Source: Chelonoidis abingdonii (Eukaryota > Chordata > Testudines > Testudinidae). Taken from it: a stretch of 64,000 nt of DNA. The stretch spans positions 19,497,775 to 19,561,774 of the forward strand of contig NC_133778.1 of assembly GCF_003597395.2 (NCBI RefSeq). Reading direction: 5' to 3'. Position numbers and translations under genes: made by a program. This document shows, in pieces, positions 34,807 to 64,000 of this stretch (its first letter is position 1; every line of letters begins with the position of its first letter). The notes under the pieces were generated by a model that did no database searches, was not told the origin of the DNA, and saw nothing but the letters and a program-made list of their open reading frames with translations.

Positions 34807-35401
34807 ATTTTGTATTTAATTGAAAACTTTAATGTAAAATTTCATCAGCAGTGTTGGAAACTCAAACACGTAAGACTGTGTGAAGCACATTTTAACAGTC
34901 TAAACTTTAAGCCATATTATCAGCATCCCAAACATACTGAAGCACAACAAAAACTACAGCAGTAGTCAATGAACACTTTAAACTACACATGGCTTCCTGA
35001 TCAACTCAGAGACATGTTAAAATCTTTGTTCAGTTTCTATTTGTATTAAATATATTGTTTAGAATGTGAAGGTATCTTAGGATCAAATATAAATAACAGA
35101 AAATCTTAACCTTATATAAAAATATCCATCTTGCGGAGAACAACGAAATGGTGAAAACAGGTTTCCTTCTCAAAACTAATAGAAATTAGATTACCACAGT
35201 GAAAAATAAGTTTACTTCAGAGTTCACAGCAGAAATCAGGCAGGAAGATTTACTTGTTGCATAGAAATTGGGTGAAAACTACTTTTCTTTAAAATTCAAG
35301 TATTTTTCTAACATTCAAATAAAAAATTTGCAGTTTCACTTTTGGGCTTCTCAAGCTGCATCTATGCTGTTGAACCCATTGGCCTGATTTCCTCAAACTC
35401 A

Positions 35402-52491
<17,090 letters not shown>

Positions 52492-52569
52492 CTTAAAAGA
52501 ACAAGCACAGGAAATCATTAAGTCCAAACTAAAGTATAAGCATTTGTATTTATAATGGGAGGTGATAGA

Positions 52570-52800
52570 CTAGGCCTTAGTAGACCTGGGCTCTGTCACT
52601 GCTCCATTTTGTAACCTTAGGCAAGTCACTTCACTTCTCCGTGGCTCTGTTTCCCCTCCCCACTCTTTGCCTGTCTTACCCGTTTAGATTGTAAACTTTT
52701 TGGTCTCTCATGATGTGTCCCCCGCAGCACCTAGTCCCATGGGGCTCTGATCTCAGTTAGAGCCCCCAGAGCTACTGAAATACAAATAATAACCATTACC
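52570..52800 (+). mobile_element. tRNA-type SINE with LINE2-like tail
   Basis: The head has ggcaagtcacttcacttctc. The tail has gtttagattgtaaacttttt, then cagcacctagtcccatgggg and aatacaaataataacc, the pattern of SINEs that borrow an L2/CR1-like tail. It lies in the intron upstream of CNBD2-like exon 52354-52491. Confidence 0.6.
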
Positions 52801-52810
52801 ATTTAACTAA

Positions 52811-53141
52811 GGCCTTGTCTGCACTGCTGGTGGCGTGTATGGTACATATAGCAACGCACAGCAGGATACAGCCTTTCACTGCTGCCTCCTCCCTGGTGGC
52901 AGGGAAAGGCTCCAGCAGCAGGGAGGCAGCAGGACTCTACACCGCTAAAAATAGCAGCAAAGGTAGGGGAGGCAGAGCTTGAGCAGGTAGAGTGCCATGT
53001 AGGTTATATACTCTAAGGTTCAGGTTTATTGTTATCCTACTTGGCTAAGCGGTGCCTCACCTTACATTGATATTCATACCTATGCTAAGGGGACATGTAG
53101 TATAAGTACTTTATACGCTGCCCTACGTGTGCACAGCCTAA
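52811..53141. repeat. Probable MITE, eroded
   Basis: Left aaggccttgtctgcactgct and right tacgtgtgcacagccta are weak inverted copies. The centre is richer in G+C than the surrounding intron. Confidence 0.4.
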
Positions 53142-53927
53142 AGAGCAAAGCTACAAATCCAGTTCAATTATACTTTATTGGCATGAAAAGCTGTACAACT
53201 GCTGCCACAGTGTAAAAGACACAGACTGCATAAGTACCTTTGGAAAAATGACTAAAGATTGGATCTGAAGATCCACTACGCATATGTTTTTACTCTCCAT
53301 TGCCTTCATATCTGGTACCTCAAAGTGAAGAGATCACAATACAGCTAAGAATTTCTTCCTCCTGCAAGCCTTGTCGTTCTTCGTTAGAAAAGGGCTTGGG
53401 GGAAGGGAGACATTTAATTAGCTTAGACTAATGTCCTGTTTAACAATTACAGAATGGAAGTTTGTGCTCTGTTAGCTGTCACTAAGGCTGGAAAATGGAT
53501 GCCAAGGAAAAGCAAACATTGATTGTTGAGGTGGTTACAGTCTTTTGGAGAAAGCAAAAGTGCATTCTGTTAACATTACCACTATTATACCAAATGGAAG
53601 GGGGGAAATAAGGAGCTATTTGGATGGTGGTGCAGAATGTTCTGCCTTTTTAGACCAGCAGCCAATCACCTCACCTCATTGGAAACAAAATGCCTCCTTA
53701 ATGGTAACAAAAGAATCATTTGGAAAAACTAGAGAAACCCCATTAGCCTAACACGTGCTGAATGGTTCACAATCACCTTGTAAGCAGAACTCTGAAGACA
53801 CTGTATGGAAGATACATTTGAAATATGACAAATACGGCTAAGTAATCTGAATTGTAAACAGTTTCATGAATGCCAACCCGTTAAAAAAAATAGACCTTGA
53901 CTACCAGCTTCCCAAAACACAAATAAG

Positions 53928-54215
53928 AACATTAGAACGACCATACTGGCTCAGACCAAAGGTCCATCTAGCCCAGTATCCTGTCTTCTGACAGTGGCCG
54001 ATGCCATGTGCTTCAGAGAGAATGACCAGAACAGGTAATCATCAAGTGATTCATCCTGTCGCCCATTCCCAGCTTTTGGCAAACAGAGGCTAGGGACACC
54101 ATCCCTGCCCATCCTGGCTAATAGACATTGATGGACCTATCCTCCATGAACGTATCTAGTTCTTTTTTTAACCCAGTTATAGTCTTGGCCTTCACAACAA
54201 ATAAATCTGTGTCTC
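53928..54215 (-). mobile_element. CR1 LINE 3' fragment
   Basis: Reverse-oriented. Contains caaaggtccatctagcccag, tcctgtcttctgacagtggc and the stretch around aacgtatctagttctttttt. It is a very common reptilian CR1 3' end and is well preserved. Confidence 0.75.
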
Positions 54216-54424
54216 TTCACTGCACTAAATGTAATTGGATTGGAAAGCTAGGCAACCTCTACCATAAATCCAAACATTTAGTTTAAACTGCTATATTAAA
54301 AACTAACTAGAAGCAGCAATGGTTCCTAGATGCAAAGATAGTGAGGGCTTGGGATGGGGGAGGTATTAGATCAGTGGCTTCTCTTTAAATAAAACCAAAA
54401 CTCTCAACTTAGGAGGGATATCAA

Positions 54425-54612
54425 CCCCCTTGCTTCAGGGCTTAAACTTTCTTTTTGCTACTGGAGGCAGGTTATCCCATAACTGCCTATTAAAGGATTC
54501 TTGCACTTTTCTCTGAAGCATCTGGTACAGACCACTGTTGGTGGGAGTATGCCAAATTAGCAGGACCATTGATCTGATCCAGTGTATTCCTAACTCTGCC
54601 AACTCCTATGCT
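54425..54612 (+). mobile_element. CR1-type LINE 3' fragment
   Basis: gcaggttatcccataactgc, then ctctgaagcatctggtacag and attgatctgatccagtgtat: a forward copy of the tail seen reversed at 48283-48520. Confidence 0.55.
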
Positions 54613-54939
54613 TGCTGAGAGTTCCCGTCACAGGGGAACCCCTCAGCTGTGGCCTTAAGGCAGCTTTCAATCCCCTTAGCATTGCTGCAGATGAGGATGT
54701 AGCCCTAAATGTTAAATGTCTTCTAATCTTTCTGGATAGTTAGCATTACTGTTTGTGTTCATCCCTGTCAGGGGCCCATAGAACACACATCTCCACTGAT
54801 TTATTTAAAGTGAATATACTGCCTGAGAAAGGTGCTGGAGGCTATCAGCTATTTTACTCAAAGTAGCAGAAGTAACAGTTCATACTGCCAGAAAAAAAGC
54901 CGACAAACATTGAGGTTTCTGCAGGGGAAAAGATCATAC

Positions 54940-54980
54940 CTTCATTCTTCTTTGCTGGTTAGTTGTATCCAGCTCACTAC
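54940..54980 (-). CDS. Tentative upstream exon of the CNBD2-like gene
   Basis: 41 bp between the acceptor ttaattgtag and the donor ATGAAG|gtatg. In the phase required by the next exon it reads SELDTTNQQRRMK, joining to TFYRLALDIV. The exon starts with two bases completing a codon, so a further 5' exon ending in phase 1 would be needed; I did not find it. If translation begins inside this exon, the start is the ATG at 54945-54943, giving MK before TFYRL. Confidence 0.4.
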
Positions 54981-57172
54981 CTACAATTAAATAATAAAGC
55001 AGCTTGTTTTAAACAGTGCCTTTAACGCTCACTACTCAGATCTCAGCATGTGCTGCTGTAAGAAGATAATTATTTCTGATGGGCTATTTGTTGCAGTTTA
55101 TTCTGGGCTCAAAAAGCTTTGTCTAGACTGGGCAAATGAAGTTTCCTTAGCAAAGAGCCTATAAAGGACAGTGCAGTTGCCGCAGCACCCCATTATGGCC
55201 AGGTTCCATCACTACATGATAGAGAAACGGACAGACTGCCTGGTCTCCTGAACAGATTGCTTGTTGGATGGGTGTAGGGGGAGGAGTGCGCCAGTAGATG
55301 GGGAAGTAGGCAGGCAGCTATCACTCAAAGTGTAGGGAAGAGCTGGCAGGGTATGAAAGATAAGGGGATGGCGCAGTTTCTCAATCCAGACCACTAGGAG
55401 GAACATCAGTTTAATCTATTCTCAGCATGGGGTGGAACAAGCAGCAGAGACGGTGAAGAGAGCTGCCCCAATCGGACACAGACCCACACTGCTGCCCCCC
55501 CCCACCTTTCCCCCAACTACAAAAGATGTTTTGTTGCTGTGAGTAAAACCAAGTAGCTCCATGCAAATTAGCTGCCTGCCATTCTCCCTGCACCTGTGCT
55601 GGTCCTGGTTGGGGCGTGGGAATCCTTGAGACAAGGGGGAAAAAATCACAACTTGAGGGAAAAAACCACCAACCATAAAGGAAGGAGGAAAAAACGAGAG
55701 AGAAAACACCAGGAAAGAAAATGAACAGAAAAATGGACACACACAGAGGCAACACTACCAGGATCTGGCAAGAGGGGCACCCACCAACCCCTCCCAGTGG
55801 ACAGGAGAGTCCAACAGCTGCAGACTGGGAACTGGGGTAGGTGGGCCTGTGATTGGTGGGCTTGACACTGGTAAGGGGACAGGCTGAAGGAACAGAGACC
55901 TACAGGGCTTGGGTGGAGATTGTGTGCATTTGGGGTAGGGAGAGCTGAAGCTGTAGGAGTGGGGAGCTTTTAAAGGGAGATATAGGCTAGTAGGAGATAT
56001 TAGGCCTAGGAAACAAGACGTGGCTTCCTGGTAAAGCTGAGGGAAGAAGCCTCTCTTCTGGGTCAGAGGCTTGGAGAAGGGATTATCTCTCCCCTACTAC
56101 AGGATGGCAGTGCCTATCAGCCTAGGGACAGGAGTTTACTTATCCCTAGTACTGACCGAACCAGGAAAAGAGCTGCAGGTCTATGGAAAGTGAAGAGTGT
56201 CTTATCTTGTACATGGTCGCGGCTCCCTAGAGCAGCCTTTACCTGCTACAGCCACAGATTCCGCAGCCACGTCAGGCCTTTGTGACAGGTTCAGAATCCA
56301 GCTACAGAACTGAGGAACCCCATGGAAACAACCCATTGCAGCCCACATCAATACCCTACTGAGGGGGACACAGCCCCAGCACCTTCCTCCCTATGGAGGC
56401 TCCTCCACCACCAGATAGAACACCCCAAGCCCAGCTCGTTCCTCTGCAGGGACCCCAGCCCTCAAACACCTTTCTCCTCGTGAACACCGCCCTACACCTA
56501 TACCTCTCTGCTGGGAAACCCATCCTCCCAGAGTAGCTTTCATGCTCTTCCCTGTTGTGTCTCCTACCATCTCCCACAGGTTGCAATTTCCTGACCCCTC
56601 CTCAAGCAGCCCAAACATTTCTTCCTTTGGGACTTAGCTTTGCTGCCACCCCTCCCTCACCAAAACCCTCCTCCCACCTCAATCCAGGAAAATACAGTAT
56701 GAGGCTGTACAGTTTTCCCTGCTGAGCCCTCTCAAACCTACCCTGAAAGGCAGCTTGGAAAGCACAGCTCCAATGAAGCCACGCTGCCAGGAACAAGATG
56801 AACCACCAGGAGCAGACTGAAGAGGCAAAGGTCCATCCCACCTATGTTTTTTTCCAGAGGCGGTGGCTAACTATGCTAGTATGTCTTAAAGCTAACTTGA
56901 GACTTCAAGCCCAATGGGGCAGGAACTTCATCTGCACATATCAATATGTACACCTGTGTTGCAGTAAAATAATATATGGATACTTACTTGGATTTAGGCA
57001 TTTTCAACCTTTGCATATTGCAGTTAGGAAACATACAGTATAAAAACGTGTGGGTTTCTGGCTAGGAAACAGAATTCTATAGATTTTTTGTTTGGGAAAA
57101 AGTGTCTATGGAAATTTTCCTTTTAAACAAGCAAAACCTTTGTCATGTTGAGAATGGCCAGTTAACTGTAGG
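54981..57172. other. Region upstream of the CNBD2-like gene, unassigned
   Basis: Should contain the missing first exon and promoter of the CNBD2-like gene. 55400-56840 has mixed GC content and several open frames, none recognised. No CpG island is seen, which fits a tissue-restricted promoter but does not prove one. Confidence 0.4.
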
Positions 57173-57373
57173 GTTTTTTTTTTGTTTTTTTTTTTTAAAT
57201 ATAAGGCTTAGGATTTTCAAGGTTTCGTTATTTATGGACAGTTTTTTGAGTCATTAATATATCTGTATCAAAAAGCAATTATTTTAAATAAGCAGCATTA
57301 ACACAAACAGCACCTCAACCTGTAGGAAAAAATACAGCCAAGACAAGCATCACACAATACAGGCTGTTTCTTT

Positions 57374-57392
57374 AAAAAAAAAAAAAAAAAAA
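57374..57392 (+). repeat. Poly(A) run (poly-T on the minus strand)
   Basis: 19 consecutive A. A T-rich run lies nearby at 57173-57196. Similar runs occur at 24687-24703 (T), 26731-26745 (A) and 45745-45760 (A). Confidence 0.8.
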
Positions 57393-57699
57393 GTTTACAT
57401 TTCAACAAAGAACACTATACATTAAGTTACAATATATATAGATTTGTCTCTCTTTAAACTTTTTACAAACTGAAAGATTCTTCAGACCACACGATCAAGC
57501 TTCTGTCTTGACAGCACACAAAGGAAAAGACGACATTTCAACCTTGCTGGTTTCCGACCCTGAATAAGAACCATGGATCCATGTCTTTTAGGTGATTTTT
57601 CTGCATTTTAACCAAGAATTTTTGCATGCACACAGCCCTTCTTATGAAGCAGACCCATCACTCTTCGTGAGCAACTGACATAAGAAGAAAAGATTGGTG

Positions 57700-60353
57700 A
57701 AGAATTAGTTCATTTAAAACCCTGTGGAAGCTCAGAATTAGGAGGCTTGCAAAACAAGTGTTTTGAGCACACCTGAGTTAACTTTAGAAATGTTTCTAAT
57801 GCCTATTGTGAGCTCATATCTAACTGTTTTACATGTAAACTCAAATTAAATGACTATGCAACACACTCAGAACAGCACCTGGCTCGATTATTCTTTCATT
57901 CACACTAGTTTAACACTGATGTAACTACAATGAAATCCATGTAGTTTATACATGTGCATAAGAGGAGAATCGGGCCTTTTATCTGTAACCTTCAATTGGA
58001 ACCTAGCAAACCAAAATACCAATTTGAGTACAAGTGGGCCTATGTGGCCAGATCTCTTCAGCCTGTGTGAAACATAACACAAGTAACATAAACATAACTT
58101 TGTAAGAGGAAAGACTATGCGCTCTGCAAAGACAACAGTGACATAACCAGAGTATACATTTAAAGGAAAAAGAATTAGATTTTAAAGAATTTGAAGTTAA
58201 TTTTGAAACTACAATGTGAGTATCAGCCACAGAAATATTTTAAATAAAATCAGTTATTTTACAATGTTCTATAAATAAAAAACAGGAGATATGGGATGGC
58301 AAAAACCAGAGATTAAAATTTTTACATTTATATGTAATTTCTTTCACTTCGTAACGGACCCCTTTAAATTTATCTCTATCTGCACTCTCTTGACAAAAAA
58401 CTTCTTCTGGTTTGATTCTTTTCAGGGCACTGTGCAATTCAAGGTAGATTGAGAAAAGTCACTCCTTAGTCTGCTATTCAAAATGGCCTAAAGGACCATT
58501 TCCTTTAACAGCCTGTATTCACCAAGAGTAAAGTCTATATCCTTTGAATTTTCTCCTGTTTAGTGTAGAATCAGATCATGTGTTATATTAGGAGGAATAG
58601 TAACTGGTAAAAGAATAGTCATTCCTCAGCATTGTCACTGGGGAAATAAGCAACAAATGATGGGTATTTAATCAATGCAAAATTTTTGCCTTAGATTTTT
58701 ACACTAATCAGGAATCTAGAATTCATTTAAACCTGTCACTGGTAATTTTTTAATAATAATTTACTGTTCTGAATCAAGATTTTGATGTCAATATCACAGA
58801 ATACCGAGGAGGGTAATTTATCCTGGAATGTATCAACTAAAATTGTAAGAGTAGCAGGAAAAGGTAAATGATATTCAACAGTAGCTAAGTGGGAGGAAGA
58901 ATCAACTTCTAACATACTGTTGACAGAATTTTAAAGAAAAAGATAATAATCTGTATGCTATGCACTCCAGAGCTATAAATGAAGCAGGACAAAACATCCA
59001 TTCTAGATGAGATGCCACAATTTTAACGGAAATATAAAATGCACAGCAAAATATCACTGAATTTACCTACACAGAAATGTATAAGGCATATCACAAAAGA
59101 AATTAGTTTAAATGCAATCTATGAGACTCCACACAAATGGAGATTCTATAACTGCCCACATGAAGTAATGTTGGCTCTCACTTAAAAAGAGCAGTCCCTG
59201 TTGGAACGTTCCATTTAAACCACAAAAATTAGATTTTAACAATGTTAACAGTATTAGCAATACTCTCTGGAGTAAAGATTTTTAGAGGTAAAACCTTAAC
59301 TGATGCAGCATGTAAAGATATCTGGAGATCCTCAGCACAATAGGAGATTTCAAGGATCGTTAGCTTTAAATGCACAAAAGTAAGGAATTTAAATATTCGA
59401 AAACTGAAATAATCTTGAAGACATTTGTGCATACTTTGAACGCACACTAATATCCATATGAACCGTTTTTATCCTTTATATGCACAAATAATATTTGTAA
59501 TCCTTTTTCCTTTGCAAATCTGTAAGTAAAACCATAGCCAAATTGATCTTACAAGTTATATAAACAAGAGCGAATTGTTATGGCTGAGTTATCAATCCCT
59601 GGAAACAGTGGTTAATAATGGATATGCTTGTAGAGCTGAACCTATAATGGTTCTGAACGCTGCTATAACCAACATCTGAAGCAAACCAACTGTTATTTAA
59701 TTTGGTAGTTATGTTGTATCAGTTTTATTTCCTTTATTGCTTAAAACTGATTGAAAAATATTTGTAAGTATGAGTCATCACTACGAATTCTGGCCTGGCA
59801 CATAAAATATAACTCAGTTCTTGCTGCTTGTTACAGACTTGACTTTGATGATGCAGGAAAAGAATATTCCTCTAGCATTAATTCAATTAGCTCCTGAAAC
59901 GCAACTGACAAGAAACAACACAGACTCTTGTTCAGTCCTAACAGCTGTCTTAGGCAAAACTTGAGACCCATTGATTTTCTGACCACCACAAAGACAGCTC
60001 TTCTGTATATTATTTGTTTTTCTACTGCTTATCTCAGCACAGCAGATGGCTTACAGATTTGGAATATTGTTTTTAATCATGGTATCACTAATACCGTCAC
60101 CATGACCATCAGCATATTAAATCATAGGCCTATCTGAATGTAAATGATAAGTAGGCTAAAAATACTACTACCAATCTTTCCACAGGAGATGCAACTACTT
60201 CATTTACTCATTATGACCAGCTGGCTACTGCCCTTTCAGAATAAAGGCTGCAGGTTGAGAAAGTAAACCCCATGATAAAGCCAGAATGTTAAATGCATCA
60301 AAACATAATCCTCTTCCACTTTGTAATCCATCTACTCCTGTTCATCACTCAGT
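57700..60353. other. Intergenic or CARF 3' UTR, no gene seen
   Basis: AT-rich. Depending on which poly(A) signal is used, its right part may be CARF 3' UTR. Confidence 0.4.
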
Positions 60354-60359
60354 TTTATT
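60354..60359 (-). terminator. Candidate poly(A) signal of CARF
   Basis: Minus-strand AATAAA about 560 nt after the CARF stop. Others occur at 59724-59729 and 59733-59738, so the real end is undetermined. Confidence 0.25.
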
Positions 60360-60917
60360 TTCACCTGGCAATTTCACCTTTCCATCACTAACATTCCTAT
60401 CAGATGCAGTCCACATTTTTTGTGCATCCATTGCCCTTGGCACTTTTAAAGTTCTGCATCTTGATTTCAAAGGAGCTTATTTTTCTCTCAAAATGACTGC
60501 CATTGTTGATGCATTTAAGGGCAGATTCCGTTCTCTTCGGAGTAGCAGAATAGGTGAGGGTTTCAAAGAGATTGTGAGAGTAGCATTCTGATTCATATTA
60601 CAAAACCTAGGGATTTAATTTTGGAAGACCTATTGAAATACTGTGCAAAATAGACCATCTGGATAGTATCTGAATTACTCAAAACTTGGAAGGGAAGAAG
60701 GAGGAGGTGTTCCACATGGGAACTGAATGACCTGGAATTGGCAGTGAACCGTATCAGCTGTAAATCAAAGCAGCTGTCTGTCAGAACTAGTGTATGGTGC
60801 CTATACTGACTGTCAAAATGCCATTTTGAAGAATGGCATTGTTTGGAGAATATCCGCCTTCTTTTCCAAGACATTTTAGAGTCCTCTGAGTTGCAAATCC
60901 TTAATGCCTTCATGGAT

Positions 60918-61036
60918 TTAAATAGTGGCAGAGTTCTGGCTGTCTCTGATTCTATCTGCCTCCACAGACAATGCTTGTTCTCTGGGTTCTTGTTTAACTT
61001 GGCCCACACAAATGGTACCCTCTGGATTTTCTTCAA
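60918..61036 (-). CDS. CARF: CARF terminal coding exon
   Basis: 119 bp. The acceptor is tgcttttaaag at 61037; the two first bases complete Ile (from A|TT), then EENPEGTICVGQVKQEPREQ and ALSVEADRIRDSQNSATI to TAA at 60920-60918. VKQE fits the sumoylation consensus (hydrophobic-K-x-E). A longer open frame on the same strand overlaps this exon but is out of phase with the upstream exon. Confidence 0.82.
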
Positions 61037-63837
61037 CTTTAAAAGCAAAACACAAAACATAACATTAAGGTCAAAACTCCATCAATAACACTTAGCTCTT
61101 AAGAACTGTATACAATCAGAAGCAAAAAATGACTGTAGCTTCAGAAAACATATGATGATTTAGGCTAGCATATGGAGCATTTGAGAGATCAGCATTTCAG
61201 TAGCTTAACAAAGTCATACACTTGCTATGGTAAAAGATGAAGCAAGCAGAATTGAATTTGCTGAAATAATAAACTTCTGAACAAAAATCTGAAATATTTT
61301 TATGCACAAAAAGAAAAAAATGGACTAGAATCTATAAAGTTACTTTCTCTAAGGAGTTTTTATTTTTTTAACAGTATGAGGAGTCCATTCTTCAGGAATG
61401 AATCTTAGGTGTCTCTTATAAATATACTGAGTCAAATTCAGCTCCGATGTAAGTAAGTACTATCCTACTGAAGATGTGGGAGCTGTATGCAAGTACACCA
61501 AGACTGAATTTGGTCCGTCCACTTAAATACACAAACTTGTCATCTTAAACAACTACTTTTGGGAAGAGGGTGTCAATGAACAATTGTGGGTATAAAAGAG
61601 AAAGATTACAATAGAAAAGTTGTTTTAAATAATAGCTTAGAACTTCATCCCCAGTACACAGAAATGACTACACTGGACAGAAATGACCATGCTGGACAGG
61701 TTACATATTTTCATCAGCCAAGCTACTCTAGTATTTAACTACCAGTCAGATAAGAAAGAGAAGCTGGATTGTAAGGAATGATTTTAACTGACTCGTCCTG
61801 AATGTGTATCTGGGATTACTATCTCAGAATCCACAAAGTCCAGCACAAAAAAGTTGATTTGTTCCTGTAAATTATCTCAATTTGGGCCTGCCCAATAGCA
61901 CTGGACTAATTGGAGAAAATTCTGGATCTCTCTCTAGATTGTCTCCTGGCTTCTCACTCTCCAGGATTCTGCAACAGGATTATTTGGCCCCTTAAGAAGG
62001 CGAAGTATCTGGTGTTGTTTAGAAACATCTCCCAACAATTAAAGAGTGGCACTGTTCTGTGTGGAAGGGAGTCCCACACACTTTCCAGGCCAAGAAGGAT
62101 GGTGACTATGAAGTGATTGGGGTGTACAGCACAAATAAAATGGAGGTACCCTCAAGGGATGTGTAGAGGCATCCAGGAAGATATAGAAGAGCTACATTTT
62201 GTTGTTAAATTGTCTCATTTCTATAATTTTACTCCCCTTTGTTCTTTTTGTGTTTTGTATAAAATATTTATTTAAAATGTACATAACTTTGCACCAATAC
62301 TTTGCTTTTATGTATTTTGCTTTCTACCTTGAAAGGCCACACAGAATGACTGAAGAGACATTTTTGATGACCTCTCTGGAATCCTTATACCAACAATAAA
62401 AACAGAATTTTGAGGACAACAGTCAAGGTCAATTATAAGAATTTGGAATAGCTTCAAAAACAACATTCCAGTGCAACAGACTGAAAGTCTGAGGCAATTT
62501 TAGATACATTTAAACATTGACATTTTGGTTGACTTAAATTAGAAATAGACGATACAATTAGTAAATGCTCCCTTGCATAATTTTGATGTTAATTTCAGTA
62601 TATTCAATGCTTTTCCTACATTTTGAATTCTCAAAGTATTGCAGGATTTAGTACTGAGAAAACATAAATGCACTTAAAAAGTTGTCAGTGAGGAAGCTGG
62701 ATGGAGCTTGGCAGATGGTTAGGAGAGAGTTGTGGCTTTGGGCACTTGCAAAGATAGGGGAGGCAACTTGGGATTGTAGGATAAGCACATTATTAGCTGA
62801 ATATTTCTGCTAAACTGCTCAGAAGTCACATTTCAGAATTCTCAGACACTGAGAAAAATGGGCCTATTTGCAGTTATTTCTGGCTGTCTGTAGAGTCAGG
62901 AAGACAAGATTGCTTCAGTCTACATGTGGTCCACATTTGGAGGGTTTATTTCACAATCATTAGGGCTCAACATTTTGGGTTTTTTAAATGAAAGTTTAGA
63001 TTCTGGAGCACAATTTATTAGCAGATGATGTATTCTGTACCAAATTCTATGGCACAGATTCACAGAATATAAGGACATGATGATAAGGGCTTTCAAGGGC
63101 TCTCTATTCTATGAAAAGAGAACATTTTTGTTTGGCTTTACTATGATTTTTTTAATGCATTTTTCTGATAAATGTTTAAAACTCCAAGAAATTATATAAT
63201 TTAAAAAGTTGCAACTGATCACCTCTGCACTCCATTAGGAGAAACCAGAAGAAAAATGAGACCTCCCAGAAGACAGTTTGAGTCAGACTTAGAAACTAGA
63301 GGGGGGAGGGGAGAAGAATCACACAACATTTTCAAGTTGTTTATGTTTTGCAGAGTTTAAATGCATTTAAAACAAACAAACCAACCAACAAACCAGCTCT
63401 CCTAATAAAATGTTCTTGTTGAAACTGTTAGTTTACCAAAACATACAGGGCTATTGTTAAACAAAAATATTTTATTTACCACAAGAACTTGTTTTTAGTA
63501 AACTAACATGTTTTGTTTAGTAAAAAGCAGTTTTCAGTAAATGAAAAAAAATGATGAAGTTTGAGTAAAAAGTCATGAAAAATTCCACAAACTGAAGTTT
63601 TTAGAAGTTCAACAGTTTTTGACACAAACAAGTTTTTTTAAAAAGGCCGTTTTCAGCAAAAAAAACTTTGAAAAATTTCCATTAGCTGTTTTAGAAACTA
63701 AGTGGGATCTGTTCATTCAGTTATTCAAAAGAGTATCCTGGTGATGACGGATTTCCCACGGCACCCCAGAACGCAAATGACTAAGAAAATTAATTCTCAA
63801 TTTGTGCATTTAAATATGTAGGCAGATTTAAACTTAC
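61037..63837 (-). other. CARF: Last CARF intron
   Basis: 2,801 bp, with the donor TTA|gtaagt at 63838/63837 and an acceptor ending tttaaag at 61037. It holds a palindrome-like repeat at 61430-61520 and an unassigned, repeat-like block at about 61860-62180. Confidence 0.7.
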
Positions 63838-64000
63838 TAAGAGCTGGATGGTTGTCTACAATCCGTATTGGAATGGTCTGGACGTCTCCCAAAAGAAACT
63901 GATGGATCCCTCCCTCCAGGCTTCCTGTATCCTCTACACCTCCAACAGTTACCAGCTGGCCCATAGTGACCAGATTTTGATCTGATATAGGCAGATTTCC
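63838..64000 (-). CDS. CARF: CARF penultimate coding exon (partial at window edge)
   Basis: From the window edge the minus strand reads GNLPISDQNLVTMGQLVTVG, later LLGDVQTIPIRIVDNHPAL, ending one base into a codon at the donor TCTTA|gtaagt. I recognise this as the C-terminal region of the calcium-responsive transcription factor (CARF, formerly ALS2CR8), which binds the calcium-response element of the BDNF promoter in neurons. Its partner exon 2.8 kb away completes the codon and continues in frame. Identification rests on recall of TIPI-type and NHPALIEENP residues and on synteny with NBEAL1. The exon probably extends past the edge. Confidence 0.82.

Noticed and set aside
60593..61060. 155-codon minus-strand open frame over the CARF terminal exon
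   Set aside because: It is out of phase with the upstream CARF exon. The phase-1 join gives a different frame that ends at TAA 60918 with a recognisable CARF C-terminus.

Overview
The window is vertebrate nuclear DNA, most likely from a turtle. Coding sequence occurs as short exons with GT-AG borders. The background is AT-rich and packed with CR1 LINE 3' ends, MIR-type SINEs, Penelope-like element tails and many short inverted-repeat DNA transposons of the kinds common in turtle genomes. The turtle assignment is inference from that repeat mixture. No bacterial features, CRISPR arrays, rRNA or tRNA genes were seen.

Three protein-coding genes lie on the minus strand, read right to left. (1) The last two coding exons of CARF (63838-64000, continuing beyond the window, and 60918-61036). 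(2) A complete or nearly complete gene of the CNBD2 family (cyclic nucleotide-binding domain protein), 11 phase-consistent coding exons from 52491 down to a stop at 35402, with a tentative upstream exon at 54940-54980. (3) The 5' end of NBEAL1: a CpG-island promoter and untranslated first exon near 28.1-28.3 kb, the start-codon exon at 26768-26818, and the second coding exon at 6546-6637 after a 20.1-kb intron. The gene continues beyond the left edge.

Layout: 1-6.5 kb is NBEAL1 intron. 6.6-26.8 kb is the long NBEAL1 intron, with CR1, MIR, Penelope-tail palindromes and MITEs. 26.8-28.3 kb is the NBEAL1 5' end. 28.3-35.4 kb is intergenic. 35.4-55 kb is the CNBD2-like gene, whose introns hold a 1.5-kb Penelope insertion and several hAT-like elements with 8-bp target duplications. 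55-60.9 kb is intergenic plus presumed CARF 3' UTR. 60.9-64 kb is the CARF 3' end.

The most notable result is the gene order CARF - CNBD2-like - NBEAL1, all on one strand. As I recall, human CARF and NBEAL1 are adjacent on 2q33 while human CNBD2 is on chromosome 20. The gene is therefore either a relocated ortholog or a paralog not described at this locus. Its first cyclic nucleotide-binding domain keeps the key phosphate-binding residues, while the second appears degenerate. The three genes share no obvious pathway; the clustering looks positional.
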